Positions 1 through 11,800 of a stretch of 64,000 nt of DNA are shown piece after piece. Source of the stretch: Tethya wilhelma. Its lineage: Eukaryota > Porifera > Demospongiae > Tethyida > Tethyidae. The stretch covers positions 145,071-209,070 of the forward strand of contig CAXIPT010000007.1 of NCBI GenBank assembly GCA_964030475.1. The letters run 5' to 3'. A model generated the notes under the pieces. That model was not told where the DNA came from, did no database searches, and saw only the letters and a program-made list of their open reading frames with translations. A program made the position numbers and the translations under genes. Each line of letters opens with the position of its first letter. The first letter of the stretch is position 1.

Positions 1-469
1 TTACACATCTCATGTCATGAGGTAAGGATCTCTCAGTCATGAGTCAATGTACTAACACTACAATAATATGCATTATTCAGCTGTGGAAGTCGTGTGCCAG
101 TAAGAGCTGTCCAAATAGGTAAAGATTGTCAATGACTTGTTTTATCACAGTGTTATAGTGTTCAAATATTCCACACTACATGCACACACTTGTGGGAGCA
201 ATTTCAAGACCATGCTGAGGTATGGACACCACCAGTTGCACTCCCATTGTTCACTAGCTGTTTATATGTGCACACACTGTTTAAGATCTAGAGCCAGATA
301 TGAAGCTGAGCCATCATTGGCACAAGTAGGAATGAACGTACTGGAAGAGCAATTTTGTGTATGAAAATATAATGGGTAAAATCAAACTAAGAATGCGCAT
401 GCGCAAATTGTGAACTTTGAATTTCGGCGCATTAACCCGTTTTAATCTGCATTCTGTGAGCTGCATAAG
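1..469. other. Upstream region without a gene; fold-back element fragment
   Basis: No convincing coding exon was found. About 368-446 carries words (GGGTAAA, GCGCAAATTG, TTCGGCGC, ACCCGTTT) typical of the fold-back repeat family seen elsewhere in the window. It lies directly upstream of the rhodanese-like first exon, so part of it is probably promoter and 5' UTR. Confidence 0.4.
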
Positions 470-634
470 ATGGCAGAGTCTGATGCTCTGGAAACAACTC
501 GGGGAGAAAGGAAGTCTATGTCCATGAAGATGACGGTGTACGGAATCAGTAAGAAGTTCCCAGCTGTTAGGAACGTCAGTTGTGAACAGCTGCACAGATG
601 GAGGCTGGATGAACGAAAGAAAGTAATCTGTTTG
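470..634 (+). CDS. Rhodanese-like domain protein, first exon only (partial)
   Basis: The ATG at 470 opens a 55-codon exon that ends in phase 0 at a perfect GTAAGT donor (635-640). After a Lys/Met-rich leader the sequence runs KKFPAVRNVSCEQLHRW and then RKKVICL. This resembles the start of rhodanese-like (sulfurtransferase fold) domains, where a hydrophobic strand such as VICL precedes the conserved Asp-Val-Arg. That next exon and the catalytic loop were not found downstream. The intron contains two ambiguous bases (663, 1508) and dispersed repeats, so the rest may be lost in assembly or far away. The family call rests on a short match and is tentative. Confidence 0.42.
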
Positions 635-1221
635 GTAAGTATAATATAATAATAAAATTAATNGATGGAATGGCTGTTAGAGTGATAAGGAATTTTTCCC
701 TTGGGCAAAATGATAGACTCAATATATATAGAAACTTGCCAAAACTGAGACCGTGCCTTGTTCCAATACTTTTTACCGCACTGCCCATTCCTACACTACT
801 TATTTTTTTGAAATTTTTACTATAGGTATAGTAATAATGGGTCAAATGTCGCATAGACACAATACAAAATGTTTATAACTTAATGTATCTTCCCTCACAT
901 GACCAATCTCATAGCTCAACTACAGTGCTCATGCATAATGATAAACAAGAATTTTAAAGTGTAAAATTTTAATATTATTTTTCGCGTTTAAAATTTTTGA
1001 TTATAAAGTGCTTTCTTGTGTACAGTAGAAACCTAATACGTATATAGTAGGAATGGGCTGCCTGTCCCCATAGACACAATACAAAATGTTTATCACCATA
1101 AAAGTTGCTCAGAGCCTCTTACTCACATGATATATATTATACCAACTGCATGCAAGGCCTAAAACTCACAAAAGCTTTCTTCAGCACTTGTAGAGAGCTC
1201 TAGTGGGAAGCCACCATAGTG

Positions 1222-1264
<43 letters not shown>

Positions 1265-2551
1265 CACACATTAAAGTTGCAGCTCCTCAAGTGGTCAGCA
1301 TGAGGGCTGCAAGGGGGAATGCCACTTGAATATAGCTACAACTAATTTGTTGGAAGTTTACACTGTGACTTTTTCCAAAGAAATCAAATGTTACTAAGTA
1401 AAAAATACACTACAATACTCTCTCTACTGTGTAGTACTCTTACCACTAGTACGTAACTCCATTACTGCTGCCTAGTAACTTCTAACACACACACACACAC
1501 ACACACANCAAAAACGCAAAAATTTTCCCCCACGAAAAATTACCACTACATGGTATAATTATTATTACACCTAGGCAGAATAATTATTGACAATAAAAAT
1601 GCTGTAGTGAGTGCATAGAGAGTCATTTAGGAATTGTTATGTATACTAGGACACCTGTTGTTCACATGGCTTTCCTCCTGATCCTTTGCATTGTCAGCAG
1701 TGGCATGGCCAGGGGAGAGCCTCAAGCATCCCTTTGCTGTTGACCAGAAGCACAAAACCATTTTTGTTAATCAAGCCTTTACTAACAGCAGTCTCTGTTA
1801 TTACTTGACATGCAATGTTTGTAATTGTCAGAGCTATATATAGCTTCCAACAATAGAGCGTTTTCATGTACAAGTAGTGGTGTACAGATGAACATGTAAA
1901 TTAGCAAATGAATATGCAAATTAGCACTCGTGATAGGGAGAAATGTATGGGAGAATTCTGTTCTGCAACTGAGCGTTTACAGCTTCATTCTGTTTTTCAC
2001 CAACTTGAAGGTGCTCAATATTGCCTGGAGACAATCACAGACTTTACTATAATATTATTATAGTTTCTCTTACAAAAAGCGTGTCACATGCATATTGTAG
2101 GCATGCAAAGAAAGGGAAAACAAAATTGTGCTGCATGTTGTGACTTGCCAGTGCTCTCTCCAGTGCTCTCTTCTTCTTATTTTTAATCTCTCTCTCTCTA
2201 GCTGAGTCACTAGATACAAGACAAAAACATCTTCTCGGTATAGCCTGACTGCCATTAATTTCTACATCATACAGTTACTGTATTCATGAGCTACTCAAGT
2301 TCAACTTGGGGAATTCAAATTAAAAATGAATAACTATTGTTTTCTTAGCTCAGTGGCAGGAAGTATTAATATGGAGTCAGTGTTATGTAACATGATTAGC
2401 TAGATGCAAGACTTCCTGCAAGTGACAGTGGGAGTCACTACAGCCTAGCATTATAAAAAGTGTCAGCTTAAGTGGTCTAACCACTAGCTAGTCGAATCGT
2501 AATTATAGTTATAGAATTATTGGAGTCTGACAACTTCGCCACGCAACAAGA
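635..2551. other. Intronic or intergenic stretch with dispersed repeats
   Basis: No supported exon. A 25-bp word beginning CATAGACACAATACAAAATG occurs at about 853 and again at about 1069. CA repeats lie at 1224-1264 and about 1490-1507. About 1345-1420 resembles about 31400-31475 (shared word TTTGTTGGAAGTT). About 664-700 resembles the fold-back element at 19.5 kb. Bases 663 and 1508 are N. Confidence 0.5.
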
Positions 2552-3070
2552 ATGGGAAATCAACAACAAAGTTATTCATCAGGTGATGGTTCTAGCACAG
2601 GATACTATGGAGGTTGGACAGATAGAGATGAGTGCAATTGCAGCAGTGACGCGTATGATCGCCGTCGACGCTACAAAGTTACCAAGGTTCGTTGGATTAG
2701 AGTACCAATGCAAGATGCTGCCGCTACAGGAGCAGCTAATGTTGGAATAGGGGTTGCAACAGTCCTGACACTTGGCGTGTGGTCAGCTGCTGTACCAAAG
2801 AAAGATCTATCTCATGAGTGTCTGGAGTTTGTATACCGTTGTGAGCGTTGTTCCCAAACTGGAAGATTCACTGCAGAGATTCGGAGACAAGATGACAAAA
2901 GATTTAAACATGGCTATTATCGTGTCGAGATAGAATGTCGTAAATCCTACAGCCCTTCTTCAATGACAATTTCATATGTAGAGGGACTGTTTAGTGGAAT
3001 GAGTCAAGATTACAATGGTCTAGTCAACAATTGCTATCATTGGACACAACGACTGTGGAATAAACTTTAA
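2552..3070 (+). CDS. Unrecognised 172-residue protein with a C-terminal Asn-Cys-x-His-Trp motif
   Basis: A single open reading frame of 172 residues ends in TAA. The N-terminus is MGNQQQS, so Gly2 could be N-myristoylated, although Ser falls one place off the usual consensus. Residues about 60-85 are small and hydrophobic (GAANVGIGVATVLTLGVWS), a possible membrane-associated segment. Then come a Cys pair (YRCERC), a GYYRVEIEC segment and the C-terminal VNNCYHWTQRLW. The Asn-Cys-x-His-Trp end recalls the catalytic Asn-Cys-x-x-Phe of LRAT/NlpC-type papain-like folds, but this is analogy only. Codon use and composition look coding. A gene is likely; its function is unknown. Confidence 0.55.
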   Translation: MGNQQQSYSSGDGSSTGYYGGWTDRDECNCSSDAYDRRRRYKVTKVRWIRVPMQDAAATGAANVGIGVATVLTLGVWSAAVPKKDLSHECLEFVYRCERCSQTGRFTAEIRRQDDKRFKHGYYRVEIECRKSYSPSSMTISYVEGLFSGMSQDYNGLVNNCYHWTQRLWNKL

Positions 3071-3315
3071 GATCTATAATAACTATAAATGGTTAACATA
3101 CTATTTTGCTTGTATGACATTGTGTGCATCTCAAAATAATAATTTATTGTTGTCGTATAATAATTATCATGCCAAGAATTATTATTATAAATAATAAAAA
3201 AGTAAAATTATTATCATTCTTATGTGTGCTGAGTCAGCAAAGACACACCTCTGGTATACAATTATGTCACTATGACATCATTAACTCTCTCTCCTATTGC
3301 TTCCCAGTTGTCTGC

Positions 3316-3552
3316 TTGGCTATTGCTCCAGTACTGGTTTTGCTCCAGAAGCTGTTCAGCAATGATCAGAGACGGTTAACTAAAGCCTCTACCAGTAATG
3401 ATCACCATGGTGATTTGGATGTGTACAATCTAGAGGGAGGTGTGTTCCATGCAGAGATGTTGAATGAAGATGGAGAGAGGGTGATAACGGTCCATCCCTA
3501 CAGCTCCTTCTGGGGGAGGCTACTGTTGGCCAGACTGAGGCACAAGATGTGA
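3316..3552 (+). CDS. Possible last exon of a small membrane protein
   Basis: After a plausible acceptor (tattgcttcccag, ending near 3308) the frame reads a hydrophobic stretch (VVCLAIAPVLVLLQKLF) followed by a polar tail containing GDLDVYNLEGG and VITVHPYSSFWG, ending in TGA at 3550-3552. This could be the transmembrane segment plus cytosolic tail of a protein whose earlier exons were not located. No family was recognised. The same frame stays open upstream, but through low-complexity TAATAA-like DNA that does not look coding. Confidence 0.3.
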   Translation: MAIAPVLVLLQKLFSNDQRRLTKASTSNDHHGDLDVYNLEGGVFHAEMLNEDGERVITVHPYSSFWGRLLLARLRHKM

Positions 3553-3739
3553 ACAGGAAACTGCCGTACATATAATATCCCCCGGGGAACTCTATCATGG
3601 AGACATACAGCAGCAGTGTTAATTGTCTCCTTGGGAACTGCTATCCATTGGGATAAAAATTTAATATCATAGTTGGGAACTTTAGCTAAATCTTTCACCA
3701 AACTGACAGAGAAATTACTACTCTCTGTCTGTATTCAGG

Positions 3740-3845
3740 ATGAATGGACGGAACTTTTCAGCTGCTGTCTCTAAAGAAGGACTCAAAGTTAAACTGAGGT
3801 TAAAGAATAAGAAGACATGTCTCTTCCTGGTCACCACTGCTATGG
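3740..3845 (+). CDS. Weak first-exon candidate
   Basis: The ATG at 3740 starts a Lys-rich segment (KLRLKNKKTCLFLVTTAM) that ends at a good donor (GTACGT at 3846). A further hydrophobic segment (GNSVSIALFVAEHW) follows at about 3966-4010, but splicing the two does not keep that frame. It could also be non-coding. No homology was recognised. Confidence 0.2.
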
Positions 3846-4601
3846 TACGTATGTTAATCGTGCTGTGGTCATTTGTGCAGAACCTTCACATCTGCTTAAC
3901 TTATTTCAAGAAGTTGTTAGCTAATGGTGGTCAGCTAGATAGTGTGTGTGTGTTTCTATGTATAGGGAACTCTGTTAGTATTGCCCTGTTTGTAGCAGAA
4001 CACTGGCTGGTAAAGGTCGTTATGACAGTAAGCTCTAAAATGCTCCCTATTATGATTACCGCCCATTGTGTAATCGGCCACCCATGGCCATAGGCTTGGA
4101 GACTATAAGAGTCTGTGCTAGTCATAATTTCCTTCATTCCACAATTACTCAGATGAGACCAAATTAATGTTACGGTTATTACTGACAAGGCTTATAGTTC
4201 ACCTACTATACATATTATAGTTTCAGTATAATATTATATATTATAGGAATGAAGGAATGCTGATTGGCAATGAATATAACTACAGAGTACAATCATTAAT
4301 GAGAGTTGGTAATTGATATGTATGATAGTTGGACTAGGACATCTGGCTTTCCTTCTTTGCATAAATTTATTCTTCAATAACTAAGAAGAATAAGAAGTAG
4401 TTAAGAAGCCTTTTAGTGCTAAGTGCTCAGTTTTGCAGAGTTATTTGTGGGCCATATATAGTATGAATGTAATTAATAATTCCTGTGAGTATATGTGGGT
4501 CATTCAGTGTATACACCATGCAGTAATAATTAGAGTTGATTAAGCATAATTATTCATGGAGGGGGACTGCACGTGTTGTCCTTATGTGCATAAGGAAACA
4601 C

Positions 4602-4634
<33 letters not shown>

Positions 4635-4922
4635 GAAATAAGGATATAATTTTAATGATATAACTGTCAAATCAAGAGCACAAGCACAGTATATGACTGC
4701 GCTTATGTTACTGTGAGCATAAGGTCAAAGGTGAGGGCCTGGGAACGAGGCTAGTGCTTATGCTCTTGATTTGACAGTTATCATCAAAATTAAAATAAAG
4801 AAAAGTCAATTTTCATAAAAATAATAATTATAATACATAGCTATGATATTAAATAAAGAAACCACAATAGGAATTACAATTGTTGTCTCAATTGCTTATG
4901 CTGTGCGACAATAGCCCCTCAA
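3846..4922. other. Gene-poor stretch with TAA repeat and fold-back
   Basis: No convincing gene. A (TAA)n microsatellite lies at about 4604-4635. An imperfect inverted repeat has arms at about 4656-4690 and 4752-4786 (word ACTGTCAAATCAAGAGCA and its complement). A GCCTGGGAACGAGGCTAG word, typical of the AGCCTCGT/CCCAGG hairpin family, lies at about 4737-4755. Confidence 0.5.
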
Positions 4923-5336
4923 TTAGTGGAACATCATACCAAAGAGGTACGTGTGTCTATCTTGAGCTAGAAGTACAGCCAACAACAAGACACACAAAAA
5001 ACTAAAGATACAGAGAGTGCAATAACTATTGGACTTTGAGTTTGGTGACCTTTGACCTCTATCCAAGTCCTTGGGGGGGTGTGGAATGGCCTGATTGTCC
5101 AGTCTGTGGTGGGGGGCTGTAGGGGCCATGGCTTGGGGATTGAACCCCAGGGGGGCTGTAGTGGCCATGGCAGCTTGAGGATTGAACTCCAGGGGGGCTG
5201 TAGTGGCCATGGCAGCTTGAGGATTGAACTCCAGGGGGGCTGTAGTGGCCATGGCGGCTTGAGGATTGAACTCCAGCTGGGAACGAAACATGAGATGTTC
5301 TCTTGGACCATCATGATCATCAGATGTGGTATTCAT
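4923..5336 (-). CDS. Proline/alanine repeat protein with C-terminal transmembrane segment
   Basis: On the minus strand the frame from ATG 5336 encodes 137 residues. An acidic start (TTSDDHDGP) is followed by three near-identical 14-residue units (LEFNPQAAMATTAP) and one divergent unit (LGFNPQAMAPTAP). These are encoded by a 42-bp tandem repeat with a period of exactly 14 codons. A basic/Pro-rich stretch and one strongly hydrophobic segment (LCIFSFLCVLLLAVLLAQ) lie near the C-terminus, suggesting a tail-anchored membrane protein. The frame is open further upstream, so the start is uncertain and 5' exons may exist. No family was recognised. Confidence 0.4.
   Translation of the reverse strand: MNTTSDDHDGPREHLMFRSQLEFNPQAAMATTAPLEFNPQAAMATTAPLEFNPQAAMATTAPLGFNPQAMAPTAPHHRLDNQAIPHPPKDLDRGQRSPNSKSNSYCTLCIFSFLCVLLLAVLLAQDRHTYLFGMMFH
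5140..5275. repeat. 42-bp tandem repeat, about three copies
   Basis: Unit GGATTGAACTCCAGGGGGGC plus 22 further bases, repeated with only a few substitutions. It stays in frame with the minus-strand ORF it lies in. Confidence 0.85.
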
Positions 5337-5837
5337 TCTATTCAATGGGCATGCAAGTAAATATATACATATGAACCAACATACAGTATTTACACATGAC
5401 CGTGCATAATAACCTTGCATGCAGTATGTATACAACTCATTCGTGACAGATTGATGCATGCTCTAGTGGTCATTAATTGTGTCATACCTGGAATTTGTAT
5501 GAGTATCAGCCTCACAGATAATGTGCCTTTTCTTGTCCTATAATAATATAGTCAATGACATCATCATTTTAAAGTAAATTTTGTGAGAAATTTTCCATTT
5601 TCAAAAATTAATGTACTATAATAATTGCGTACATGCCATGCATGCAGTTGGTAATTTACAAGCTGTTCACAAGTATGAGTAACACGAGTGATTATATAGA
5701 CTTTGAATTCCATTATCGTTACTGCTACATGAGGGTTAATGTTTACTAAACATTTTGTGTATAAGCTTCAGCAAGTCTGTCATGTATTTTGATCCTGCAT
5801 GCATGCAACACTCATTGTGACATACCCTCTCACAAAT
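5337..5837. other. Intergenic, nothing recognised
   Basis: AT-rich DNA between the repeat-protein ORF and the stop codon of the ROCO-Death gene. No exon, hairpin or element was recognised on either strand. Confidence 0.5.
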
Positions 5838-8800
5838 CTATACAATAGTAATGGCTGCATGCTTGTCCAAAGTTAACATACATAACTGTACCGGCTTGCA
5901 TCTGTTGTTACGAATATTATAAGCAATGCCCGTCTGTCCAACCATGGTCAGTTTCTCCGCCAAGACTCCCCAAGTGAGGATATGTCCACATCTTTCATTC
6001 ACACTATCTTGTTGTCTCAACCAGGCTCTCACCATGTCACCAGGGAGGGTCAGCATCTTCTCCAGGTTGAAGACACTCAACCCCAATTCACCCCCAAGTT
6101 CGATGATCTGATGCCTGTCCAATATGTTCAAATAGCGACAAATATCAGCCCAATCACTGTCCTCTATAAGAAAGAAACATTAAATTAGTGCATGCATGTA
6201 TTATGTGTGAGCTCATGTGTAATCCACTCACCAACTTTGTAAATTAAATCTGAGCTTCGGTTTGTGCTAGAAGTTGTTGTTTCCACAAAAGCTGTACCAT
6301 CTTCATTAGTCTTGCTCTTATCTATCATCTGAAGTTTAATTTATAGTCACATGACTGTATGTATGCCATGCAGTGCATCTATGAGGGTATATTATTATAC
6401 GTAATTAAATTATACATAATTGGTGAGCATGCTTGCATGCATGGCTGAAGATAATATGGTACATTATTATTATAGTTCTACATTTACCTGTTTGACTGAA
6501 AGTAACTGCTCAATATCATAGTCTTCGTGGCATTTGGGACACTCTGACTCTGATGTTAGTTCAGAGCCTTCATAGTATGAAACATATCTTATGACTTGGG
6601 TTGTTTTGCACCCCACACAAGGATCCAGTAGAGGTCCACCGAAGTATCTCATTCCTTGTAAGTTAGTCATCTTGCAAATCCTTTGGAGGTACCCAGTATG
6701 TATGGTAGCAAGATGATGGGTATGATCTCTTGTGTCACGCTCCCTTCGACTATAATTAAAAATCATTAATAATAATTATTAATTATAAAACTCAACTTTA
6801 AAGTTAAATGAATGATCAACTTACAGCACAGAAATCTTGAGTCGTTGATGTTTACTGTCCATTTCAACACACCAGTCACAATCGTCAATGCCTTTGAACA
6901 AGGACATGTTCTGTGAGAGAGACGGCTTATCGTCACTGAAGGATTTCTTTGACTGAACAACAGCCAACATTAGACACACCAGTCGGTGGTAGATTTCAGC
7001 TGGAAGAAATTTATCGAAGTCAAAATAGAATGTGTTCCATCCTGAGCACTCGACTGGCTTTTCAGTTATTTTCTCTGGAAGTTTGCTTGGAACCAGATAC
7101 TCTTCTGTGGTGAATTTGATGGGATGTATCAATGCTTCTGCCTGAAGAATGAGACACATCTGATGAAATGTCATCTCCACTGGTTCTCGGAGGTGCTCAG
7201 ACAAGGCTTCCTTTAGGAGCTCACTGGAGGCAACACCTGTATCCTTAAGCTTACTGATCATGTTATGTAATCCTTTGATTTTAGATCGATAATTTAACTC
7301 CACAACATTTTTCATGACTTGAATCAGCCATTTTGGATCAAGTAACACCAGCTCTTCCAGCTCAGCATGCTCCTCTTCACTGATGAAGAGAGGAGGAAGA
7401 AATTCTGCAAAAAGAAATGATGTCATGCAATGTCATGCATGCATTTTTGTGTGAAATTCTTTGTCAACTTACTCAGGCAAACAATCTTTCCTGTATCGTG
7501 GTAAAATTCTAGAGCCAAGTTTTGCTCCTCTGAGTCAGTGATACCGCATTGTGTGGCTTTCTCAAGCAGTCGTTCTGTACGGATGACTGGAGAGGTTATA
7601 GAGTCTTGTCGCTTTAGAGAATCTTTCAAGCTAGTCAGTTCAGCATTGAAGTGTAGCCAACTGATAGGGTACTCATCATTGATTGACGGAAGGTTTTGAG
7701 ATGTTGTAACTATCTCTTCCTGAAGAGCTTTGATTCCACTTTTCATGTGATCCTTCATTGAATTTTCAACAGGTAAGAAGATTCTATCACCTTTAGGACC
7801 CGCCATGAAGTGAAGGTGGTTGAAACAACGATCATCTTTCTTCAGCTCCTCTAATATAAAACTATTGATCTCCTCAAGTTCCACATCCGTAATAGATCTT
7901 CCGCCTGGAGGTGATTTGTGAGTGCCCACGAGACAGACATTCTCTAGTGGCTGTTCTGTTTTAGTGATAGCTTCATCCTTTGCAGGAAGCTTTAAGGTGT
8001 GCACATAGATCGATTGAAGCCAGTATTTTATGTCTTGCAATGGATCGACCATTTCATCTGAAGAAGTAGCTGTTGTGCTTTGGCGAGAATCTGGCTTCAA
8101 TAAACGAATGAGGTCTTGTAAGTTGAACACCACTAGGTATGTCGCTCGTCTTGTGAGGAAACAGTGGTGCATTGGACGGTACTGCTCTTGTCCAGCAAAA
8201 TCGAGAACGTTAAGTTCGAGTGTTGATTCCTTACTCTCTTTAGGAGCAGCTGCCAGTTGTTCACTCATCAGAATTGCTTGTTTCCTTGTGATACTAGGAG
8301 CTGTAGCTCTCTCCAACTCGACACTCTGGTCAGTGGAAGTGGATGGGCTGAATTCATCCGTGGCAATCAGAGATGGATCATGATCAGTGGTTTGTGGCTT
8401 TTGCTGTGTCGGGGAGGAAGGATCTTGGTTTATTGATGTTGTCTCCAGTATATCTGAAGACCGGCTCTTGGGAACAGGCTTTTCATCGATGAGTTGAGGT
8501 TGAGCTTGTGCTGTAGGAGGACTGTTCTTGAGGATCTGTTGGATCTCTGGCGCTAGCTTGGATAGCTCTTCCTCCAGGTCAGACTCTGTCACAGTTGGAG
8601 TGGGACTATCGCTAGAAGCAAAGAACTCTGATGGTAGAGCTTGAATCCATCCTTTAACAAACTGCTGCTCTGCATGTTCAACAATGTTCTCATCTTTCTC
8701 GACCCAATCTGCTCCAACGTGACGTGTCTCCACCATTGTATCCACAGTTGTATTGTCTATCCCCCGTGTCGAAACCTGATGGGGGTTGAATGGCAGGCCA

Positions 8801-11800
8801 ACCAGCCGGCGATAGAGGCTGGTCTTGCCCACCTCTCCTTTACCCAATATGGGAAAGTTGCAAAGTGAAATCCTTCTTTTCCCCTTTCTCAATGCCTCCT
8901 TGTACAATGTAATTCCTCTTACACCTTTAGCTAAGATTTCTTGAGGGATAACTATTATAATTATGATATAAAATAAAACAAATAATTATTATAATATTGT
9001 ATGTCCTATAATCATTACATAATTATAGTGGGTAAATTTAGTGGGCTTAGACTGAATTTAGCGAATTTTCCATTATTGAATGCTTTGCCAATTTTAAATT
9101 ATTGTTTGCTTGTGTGTACATGATGTGTGTAAAACTGTTAGGAAATTTGGTGATTTGAAGAATAATTTGCCAATTTACTAAGTGACAATGGGAAATTGTT
9201 ATTCTGTTAATTAGTTAATGTAGGTATTTATCTCATGACGGCATATGCCATCATTGGTTGGTAAAGGGTTAACAGCATATGCCATCATTGGTTGGTAAAG
9301 GGTTAACAGTTAAATAGTTATGCTTACTATCTTCTGGTTCAATATTTTCAGGAAGTTGGCCAGCCTGTATGGTTGAGGAGCAAGGCAAAATAATATACTA
9401 TCAAAATAATTACTTAACAAACTCAATATTCATAGTGAGCGCCTAGCTGCCAAGCATGGCATGGCCCACAATAATATCATTATGATAGGGTACACCTCCA
9501 CATTCTAAGTAGTTCAGTTAATAATAATTATTAATGCCTGACAATTAATGCATTATATCAACACAAAATGTATACTCACCTCGTTAGGTATTTGTTTTAT
9601 TCTTCCGTTGTCCACAGCTGTTAGAACAGTGATAACAGAACTGCTAGATTTCTTGTAAGCAACATGTAGAGCAGTGTTCCCCTGAAAATATTTGTTATTA
9701 TCAATTAAACCATGAATAAAATTATTCTTATTATGATATTAGTGATATGCATGTAACAGTATATACTCCACAAACTTAGCTATAATAAACTAAATGTTCA
9801 CCTTGGAATCTTGTGCGTCACTTTGAACCCCCTTCTTAAGGAGCAGCTCAACAAGAGATGAAGAGTCATTCTTTGCTGCCAGATGTAAAGCACCCTGGCC
9901 ATTCTCATCACATACAGCTGTGTCAACCTGGTCCTGAGTAACAAGTGCTTTCACAGATGCTACATTTCCACTGCTACAGGCTGTCAACAGAGGAGTGAGG
10001 CCAGTCTGAGAGTTAGAGAGAACCATAGGTCAATAAGTTATAATTAGTAAGGGAAAAGTTACTACTTTAGGTTGACGGTTTGATGGTCAGAGCCTAAATT
10101 ATTCATACTATTTTTTATGCTTGTGCTAGTTTGTCAATATTACATGACCATCGATATTTCCCACAATACATGCAATAATAGTTTACATTGGTTTGGCAGT
10201 TCAATATGTTTAGACATAGTGAATTCTCCAACAGCCATTTCAGAGTTTCACTTTCATAATGAGAATCACAGGCATAATGAAGAACTGTTCTTCCTTCCTA
10301 CAATGTGTGAAGTGTGTGAGTGCATGTGTGAGTGTGTGAGTGTGTCAGTGCATGTGTGTATGTGTGTGGGGGGTTGGGGGGGGGGGGCTGGTTGGGATGT
10401 GAGCATACCTTGTCTGTCATTTCCAACAGGTTGGTAACTTCCTGTGTTGATTCATCATAAACATTCACCAGCTGCTGGACGAGTTTGAGGTTATCTTTGC
10501 CACATGCAATATGAACAGCAGTCACACCATCCTGGAGGTGTATACATGCGCACATAATAGGCAATAAAAGCTACCATAAATGTGGAAATATTGGCGGTAA
10601 TATAATTTGGCGATTTCCAAGATGATCGCCAAATTGTCAAATTTAATGTACCACCAATATTTCCACATTTACGGTATTTTCAATCATTGCATTCTATCAA
10701 ACCTTGTTCTTGTAGGTAGGGGAGGCACCATTCTTCAGTAGAATGTCCACCATCTTAGTGTCTCCATTAGCAGTGGCAATCATCAGGGGAGAATATGAGT
10801 GCTCAATGGATGATACCTTCAATAGAGAAACACACTAATCATTTAACATACCAACAAATTAACAGACAATCTTACATTGGGAGAAGAAACGTGACCCAAG
10901 AAGTCCAGTAGTGGACTACCATCGTCTGGCTGGGAGGAGTGGGAGTGTTCCTTCACTAGTGTCAGAGCCCTTTCAACTGAAGCAAGGAGACCACTCTGAA
11001 CAGCTTTGAGGATGATGCTGGAGAGCCCAAGAGCAGCTTCATCTGTTAAAACAACAACAATAATAAGCTGTCTTTGAACCATTTACAACAGGAAAATTAA
11101 TATGTTTGCCAATGGCAAGACTGATGAATAAAATCATTAAAATGAATCACTTACTGTTTGACTGATAAAGTTTGAATGCTTTTGAGGACCAGACATAGCC
11201 GGTGTCCCCTCCAATGGCAACTATATCTCCAGTTGGTGTGGTGAGGGTAGAGGTAGCACCAAGTCCTTGAGGAAGGTCAAAGAAATGCCGCCATTTTTGT
11301 TTCTTGAAGGAGCATGCCCACATGGTGCGGCTGCGAGATGTACCAGTGTATCCTCCTATTGCTAAGAGGACTCCATGGTGAGTGGTGAGGGAGGAGAGCC
11401 AAAGTGGGACGACTGTCTCTTCCCATTGTAGCAAGGAGGGAGATGCTGACAAGATGACCCTCTCTATATTGCACCAGTAGACGGCTCTATCTTGGCCTTC
11501 ACCGCCAGCAAAGACAGCATGGTTGCCCACAATGGTAGATGTCATGTCAGTACATGGCCGAGGGAGGGGTGTTGTGGACAGCCATCGTTCTTTCTGGGAG
11601 GTGTACAGTTCTACAGCATCAAGACGGTTATGATTATAGCCACCAGCAACAAGGAGGACTTCTTTGTATCCAACAGCAGAGCATCCCTCTCTTGCAGTAG
11701 GCATTGGAGAAATGATGTCTTCTTTCCATTTCTCTTCATCATGACTTAGTAGATACCACACTTTATTGGTCAGTCTATCACTAGGGAACTCTCTACCTCC

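Noticed and set aside
3740..4019. A two-exon membrane protein joining MNGRNFSAAV... to GNSVSIALFVAEHW
   Set aside because: The donor at 3846 is in phase 0, but the second segment needs phase 1. The in-phase join hits a stop after ten codons.
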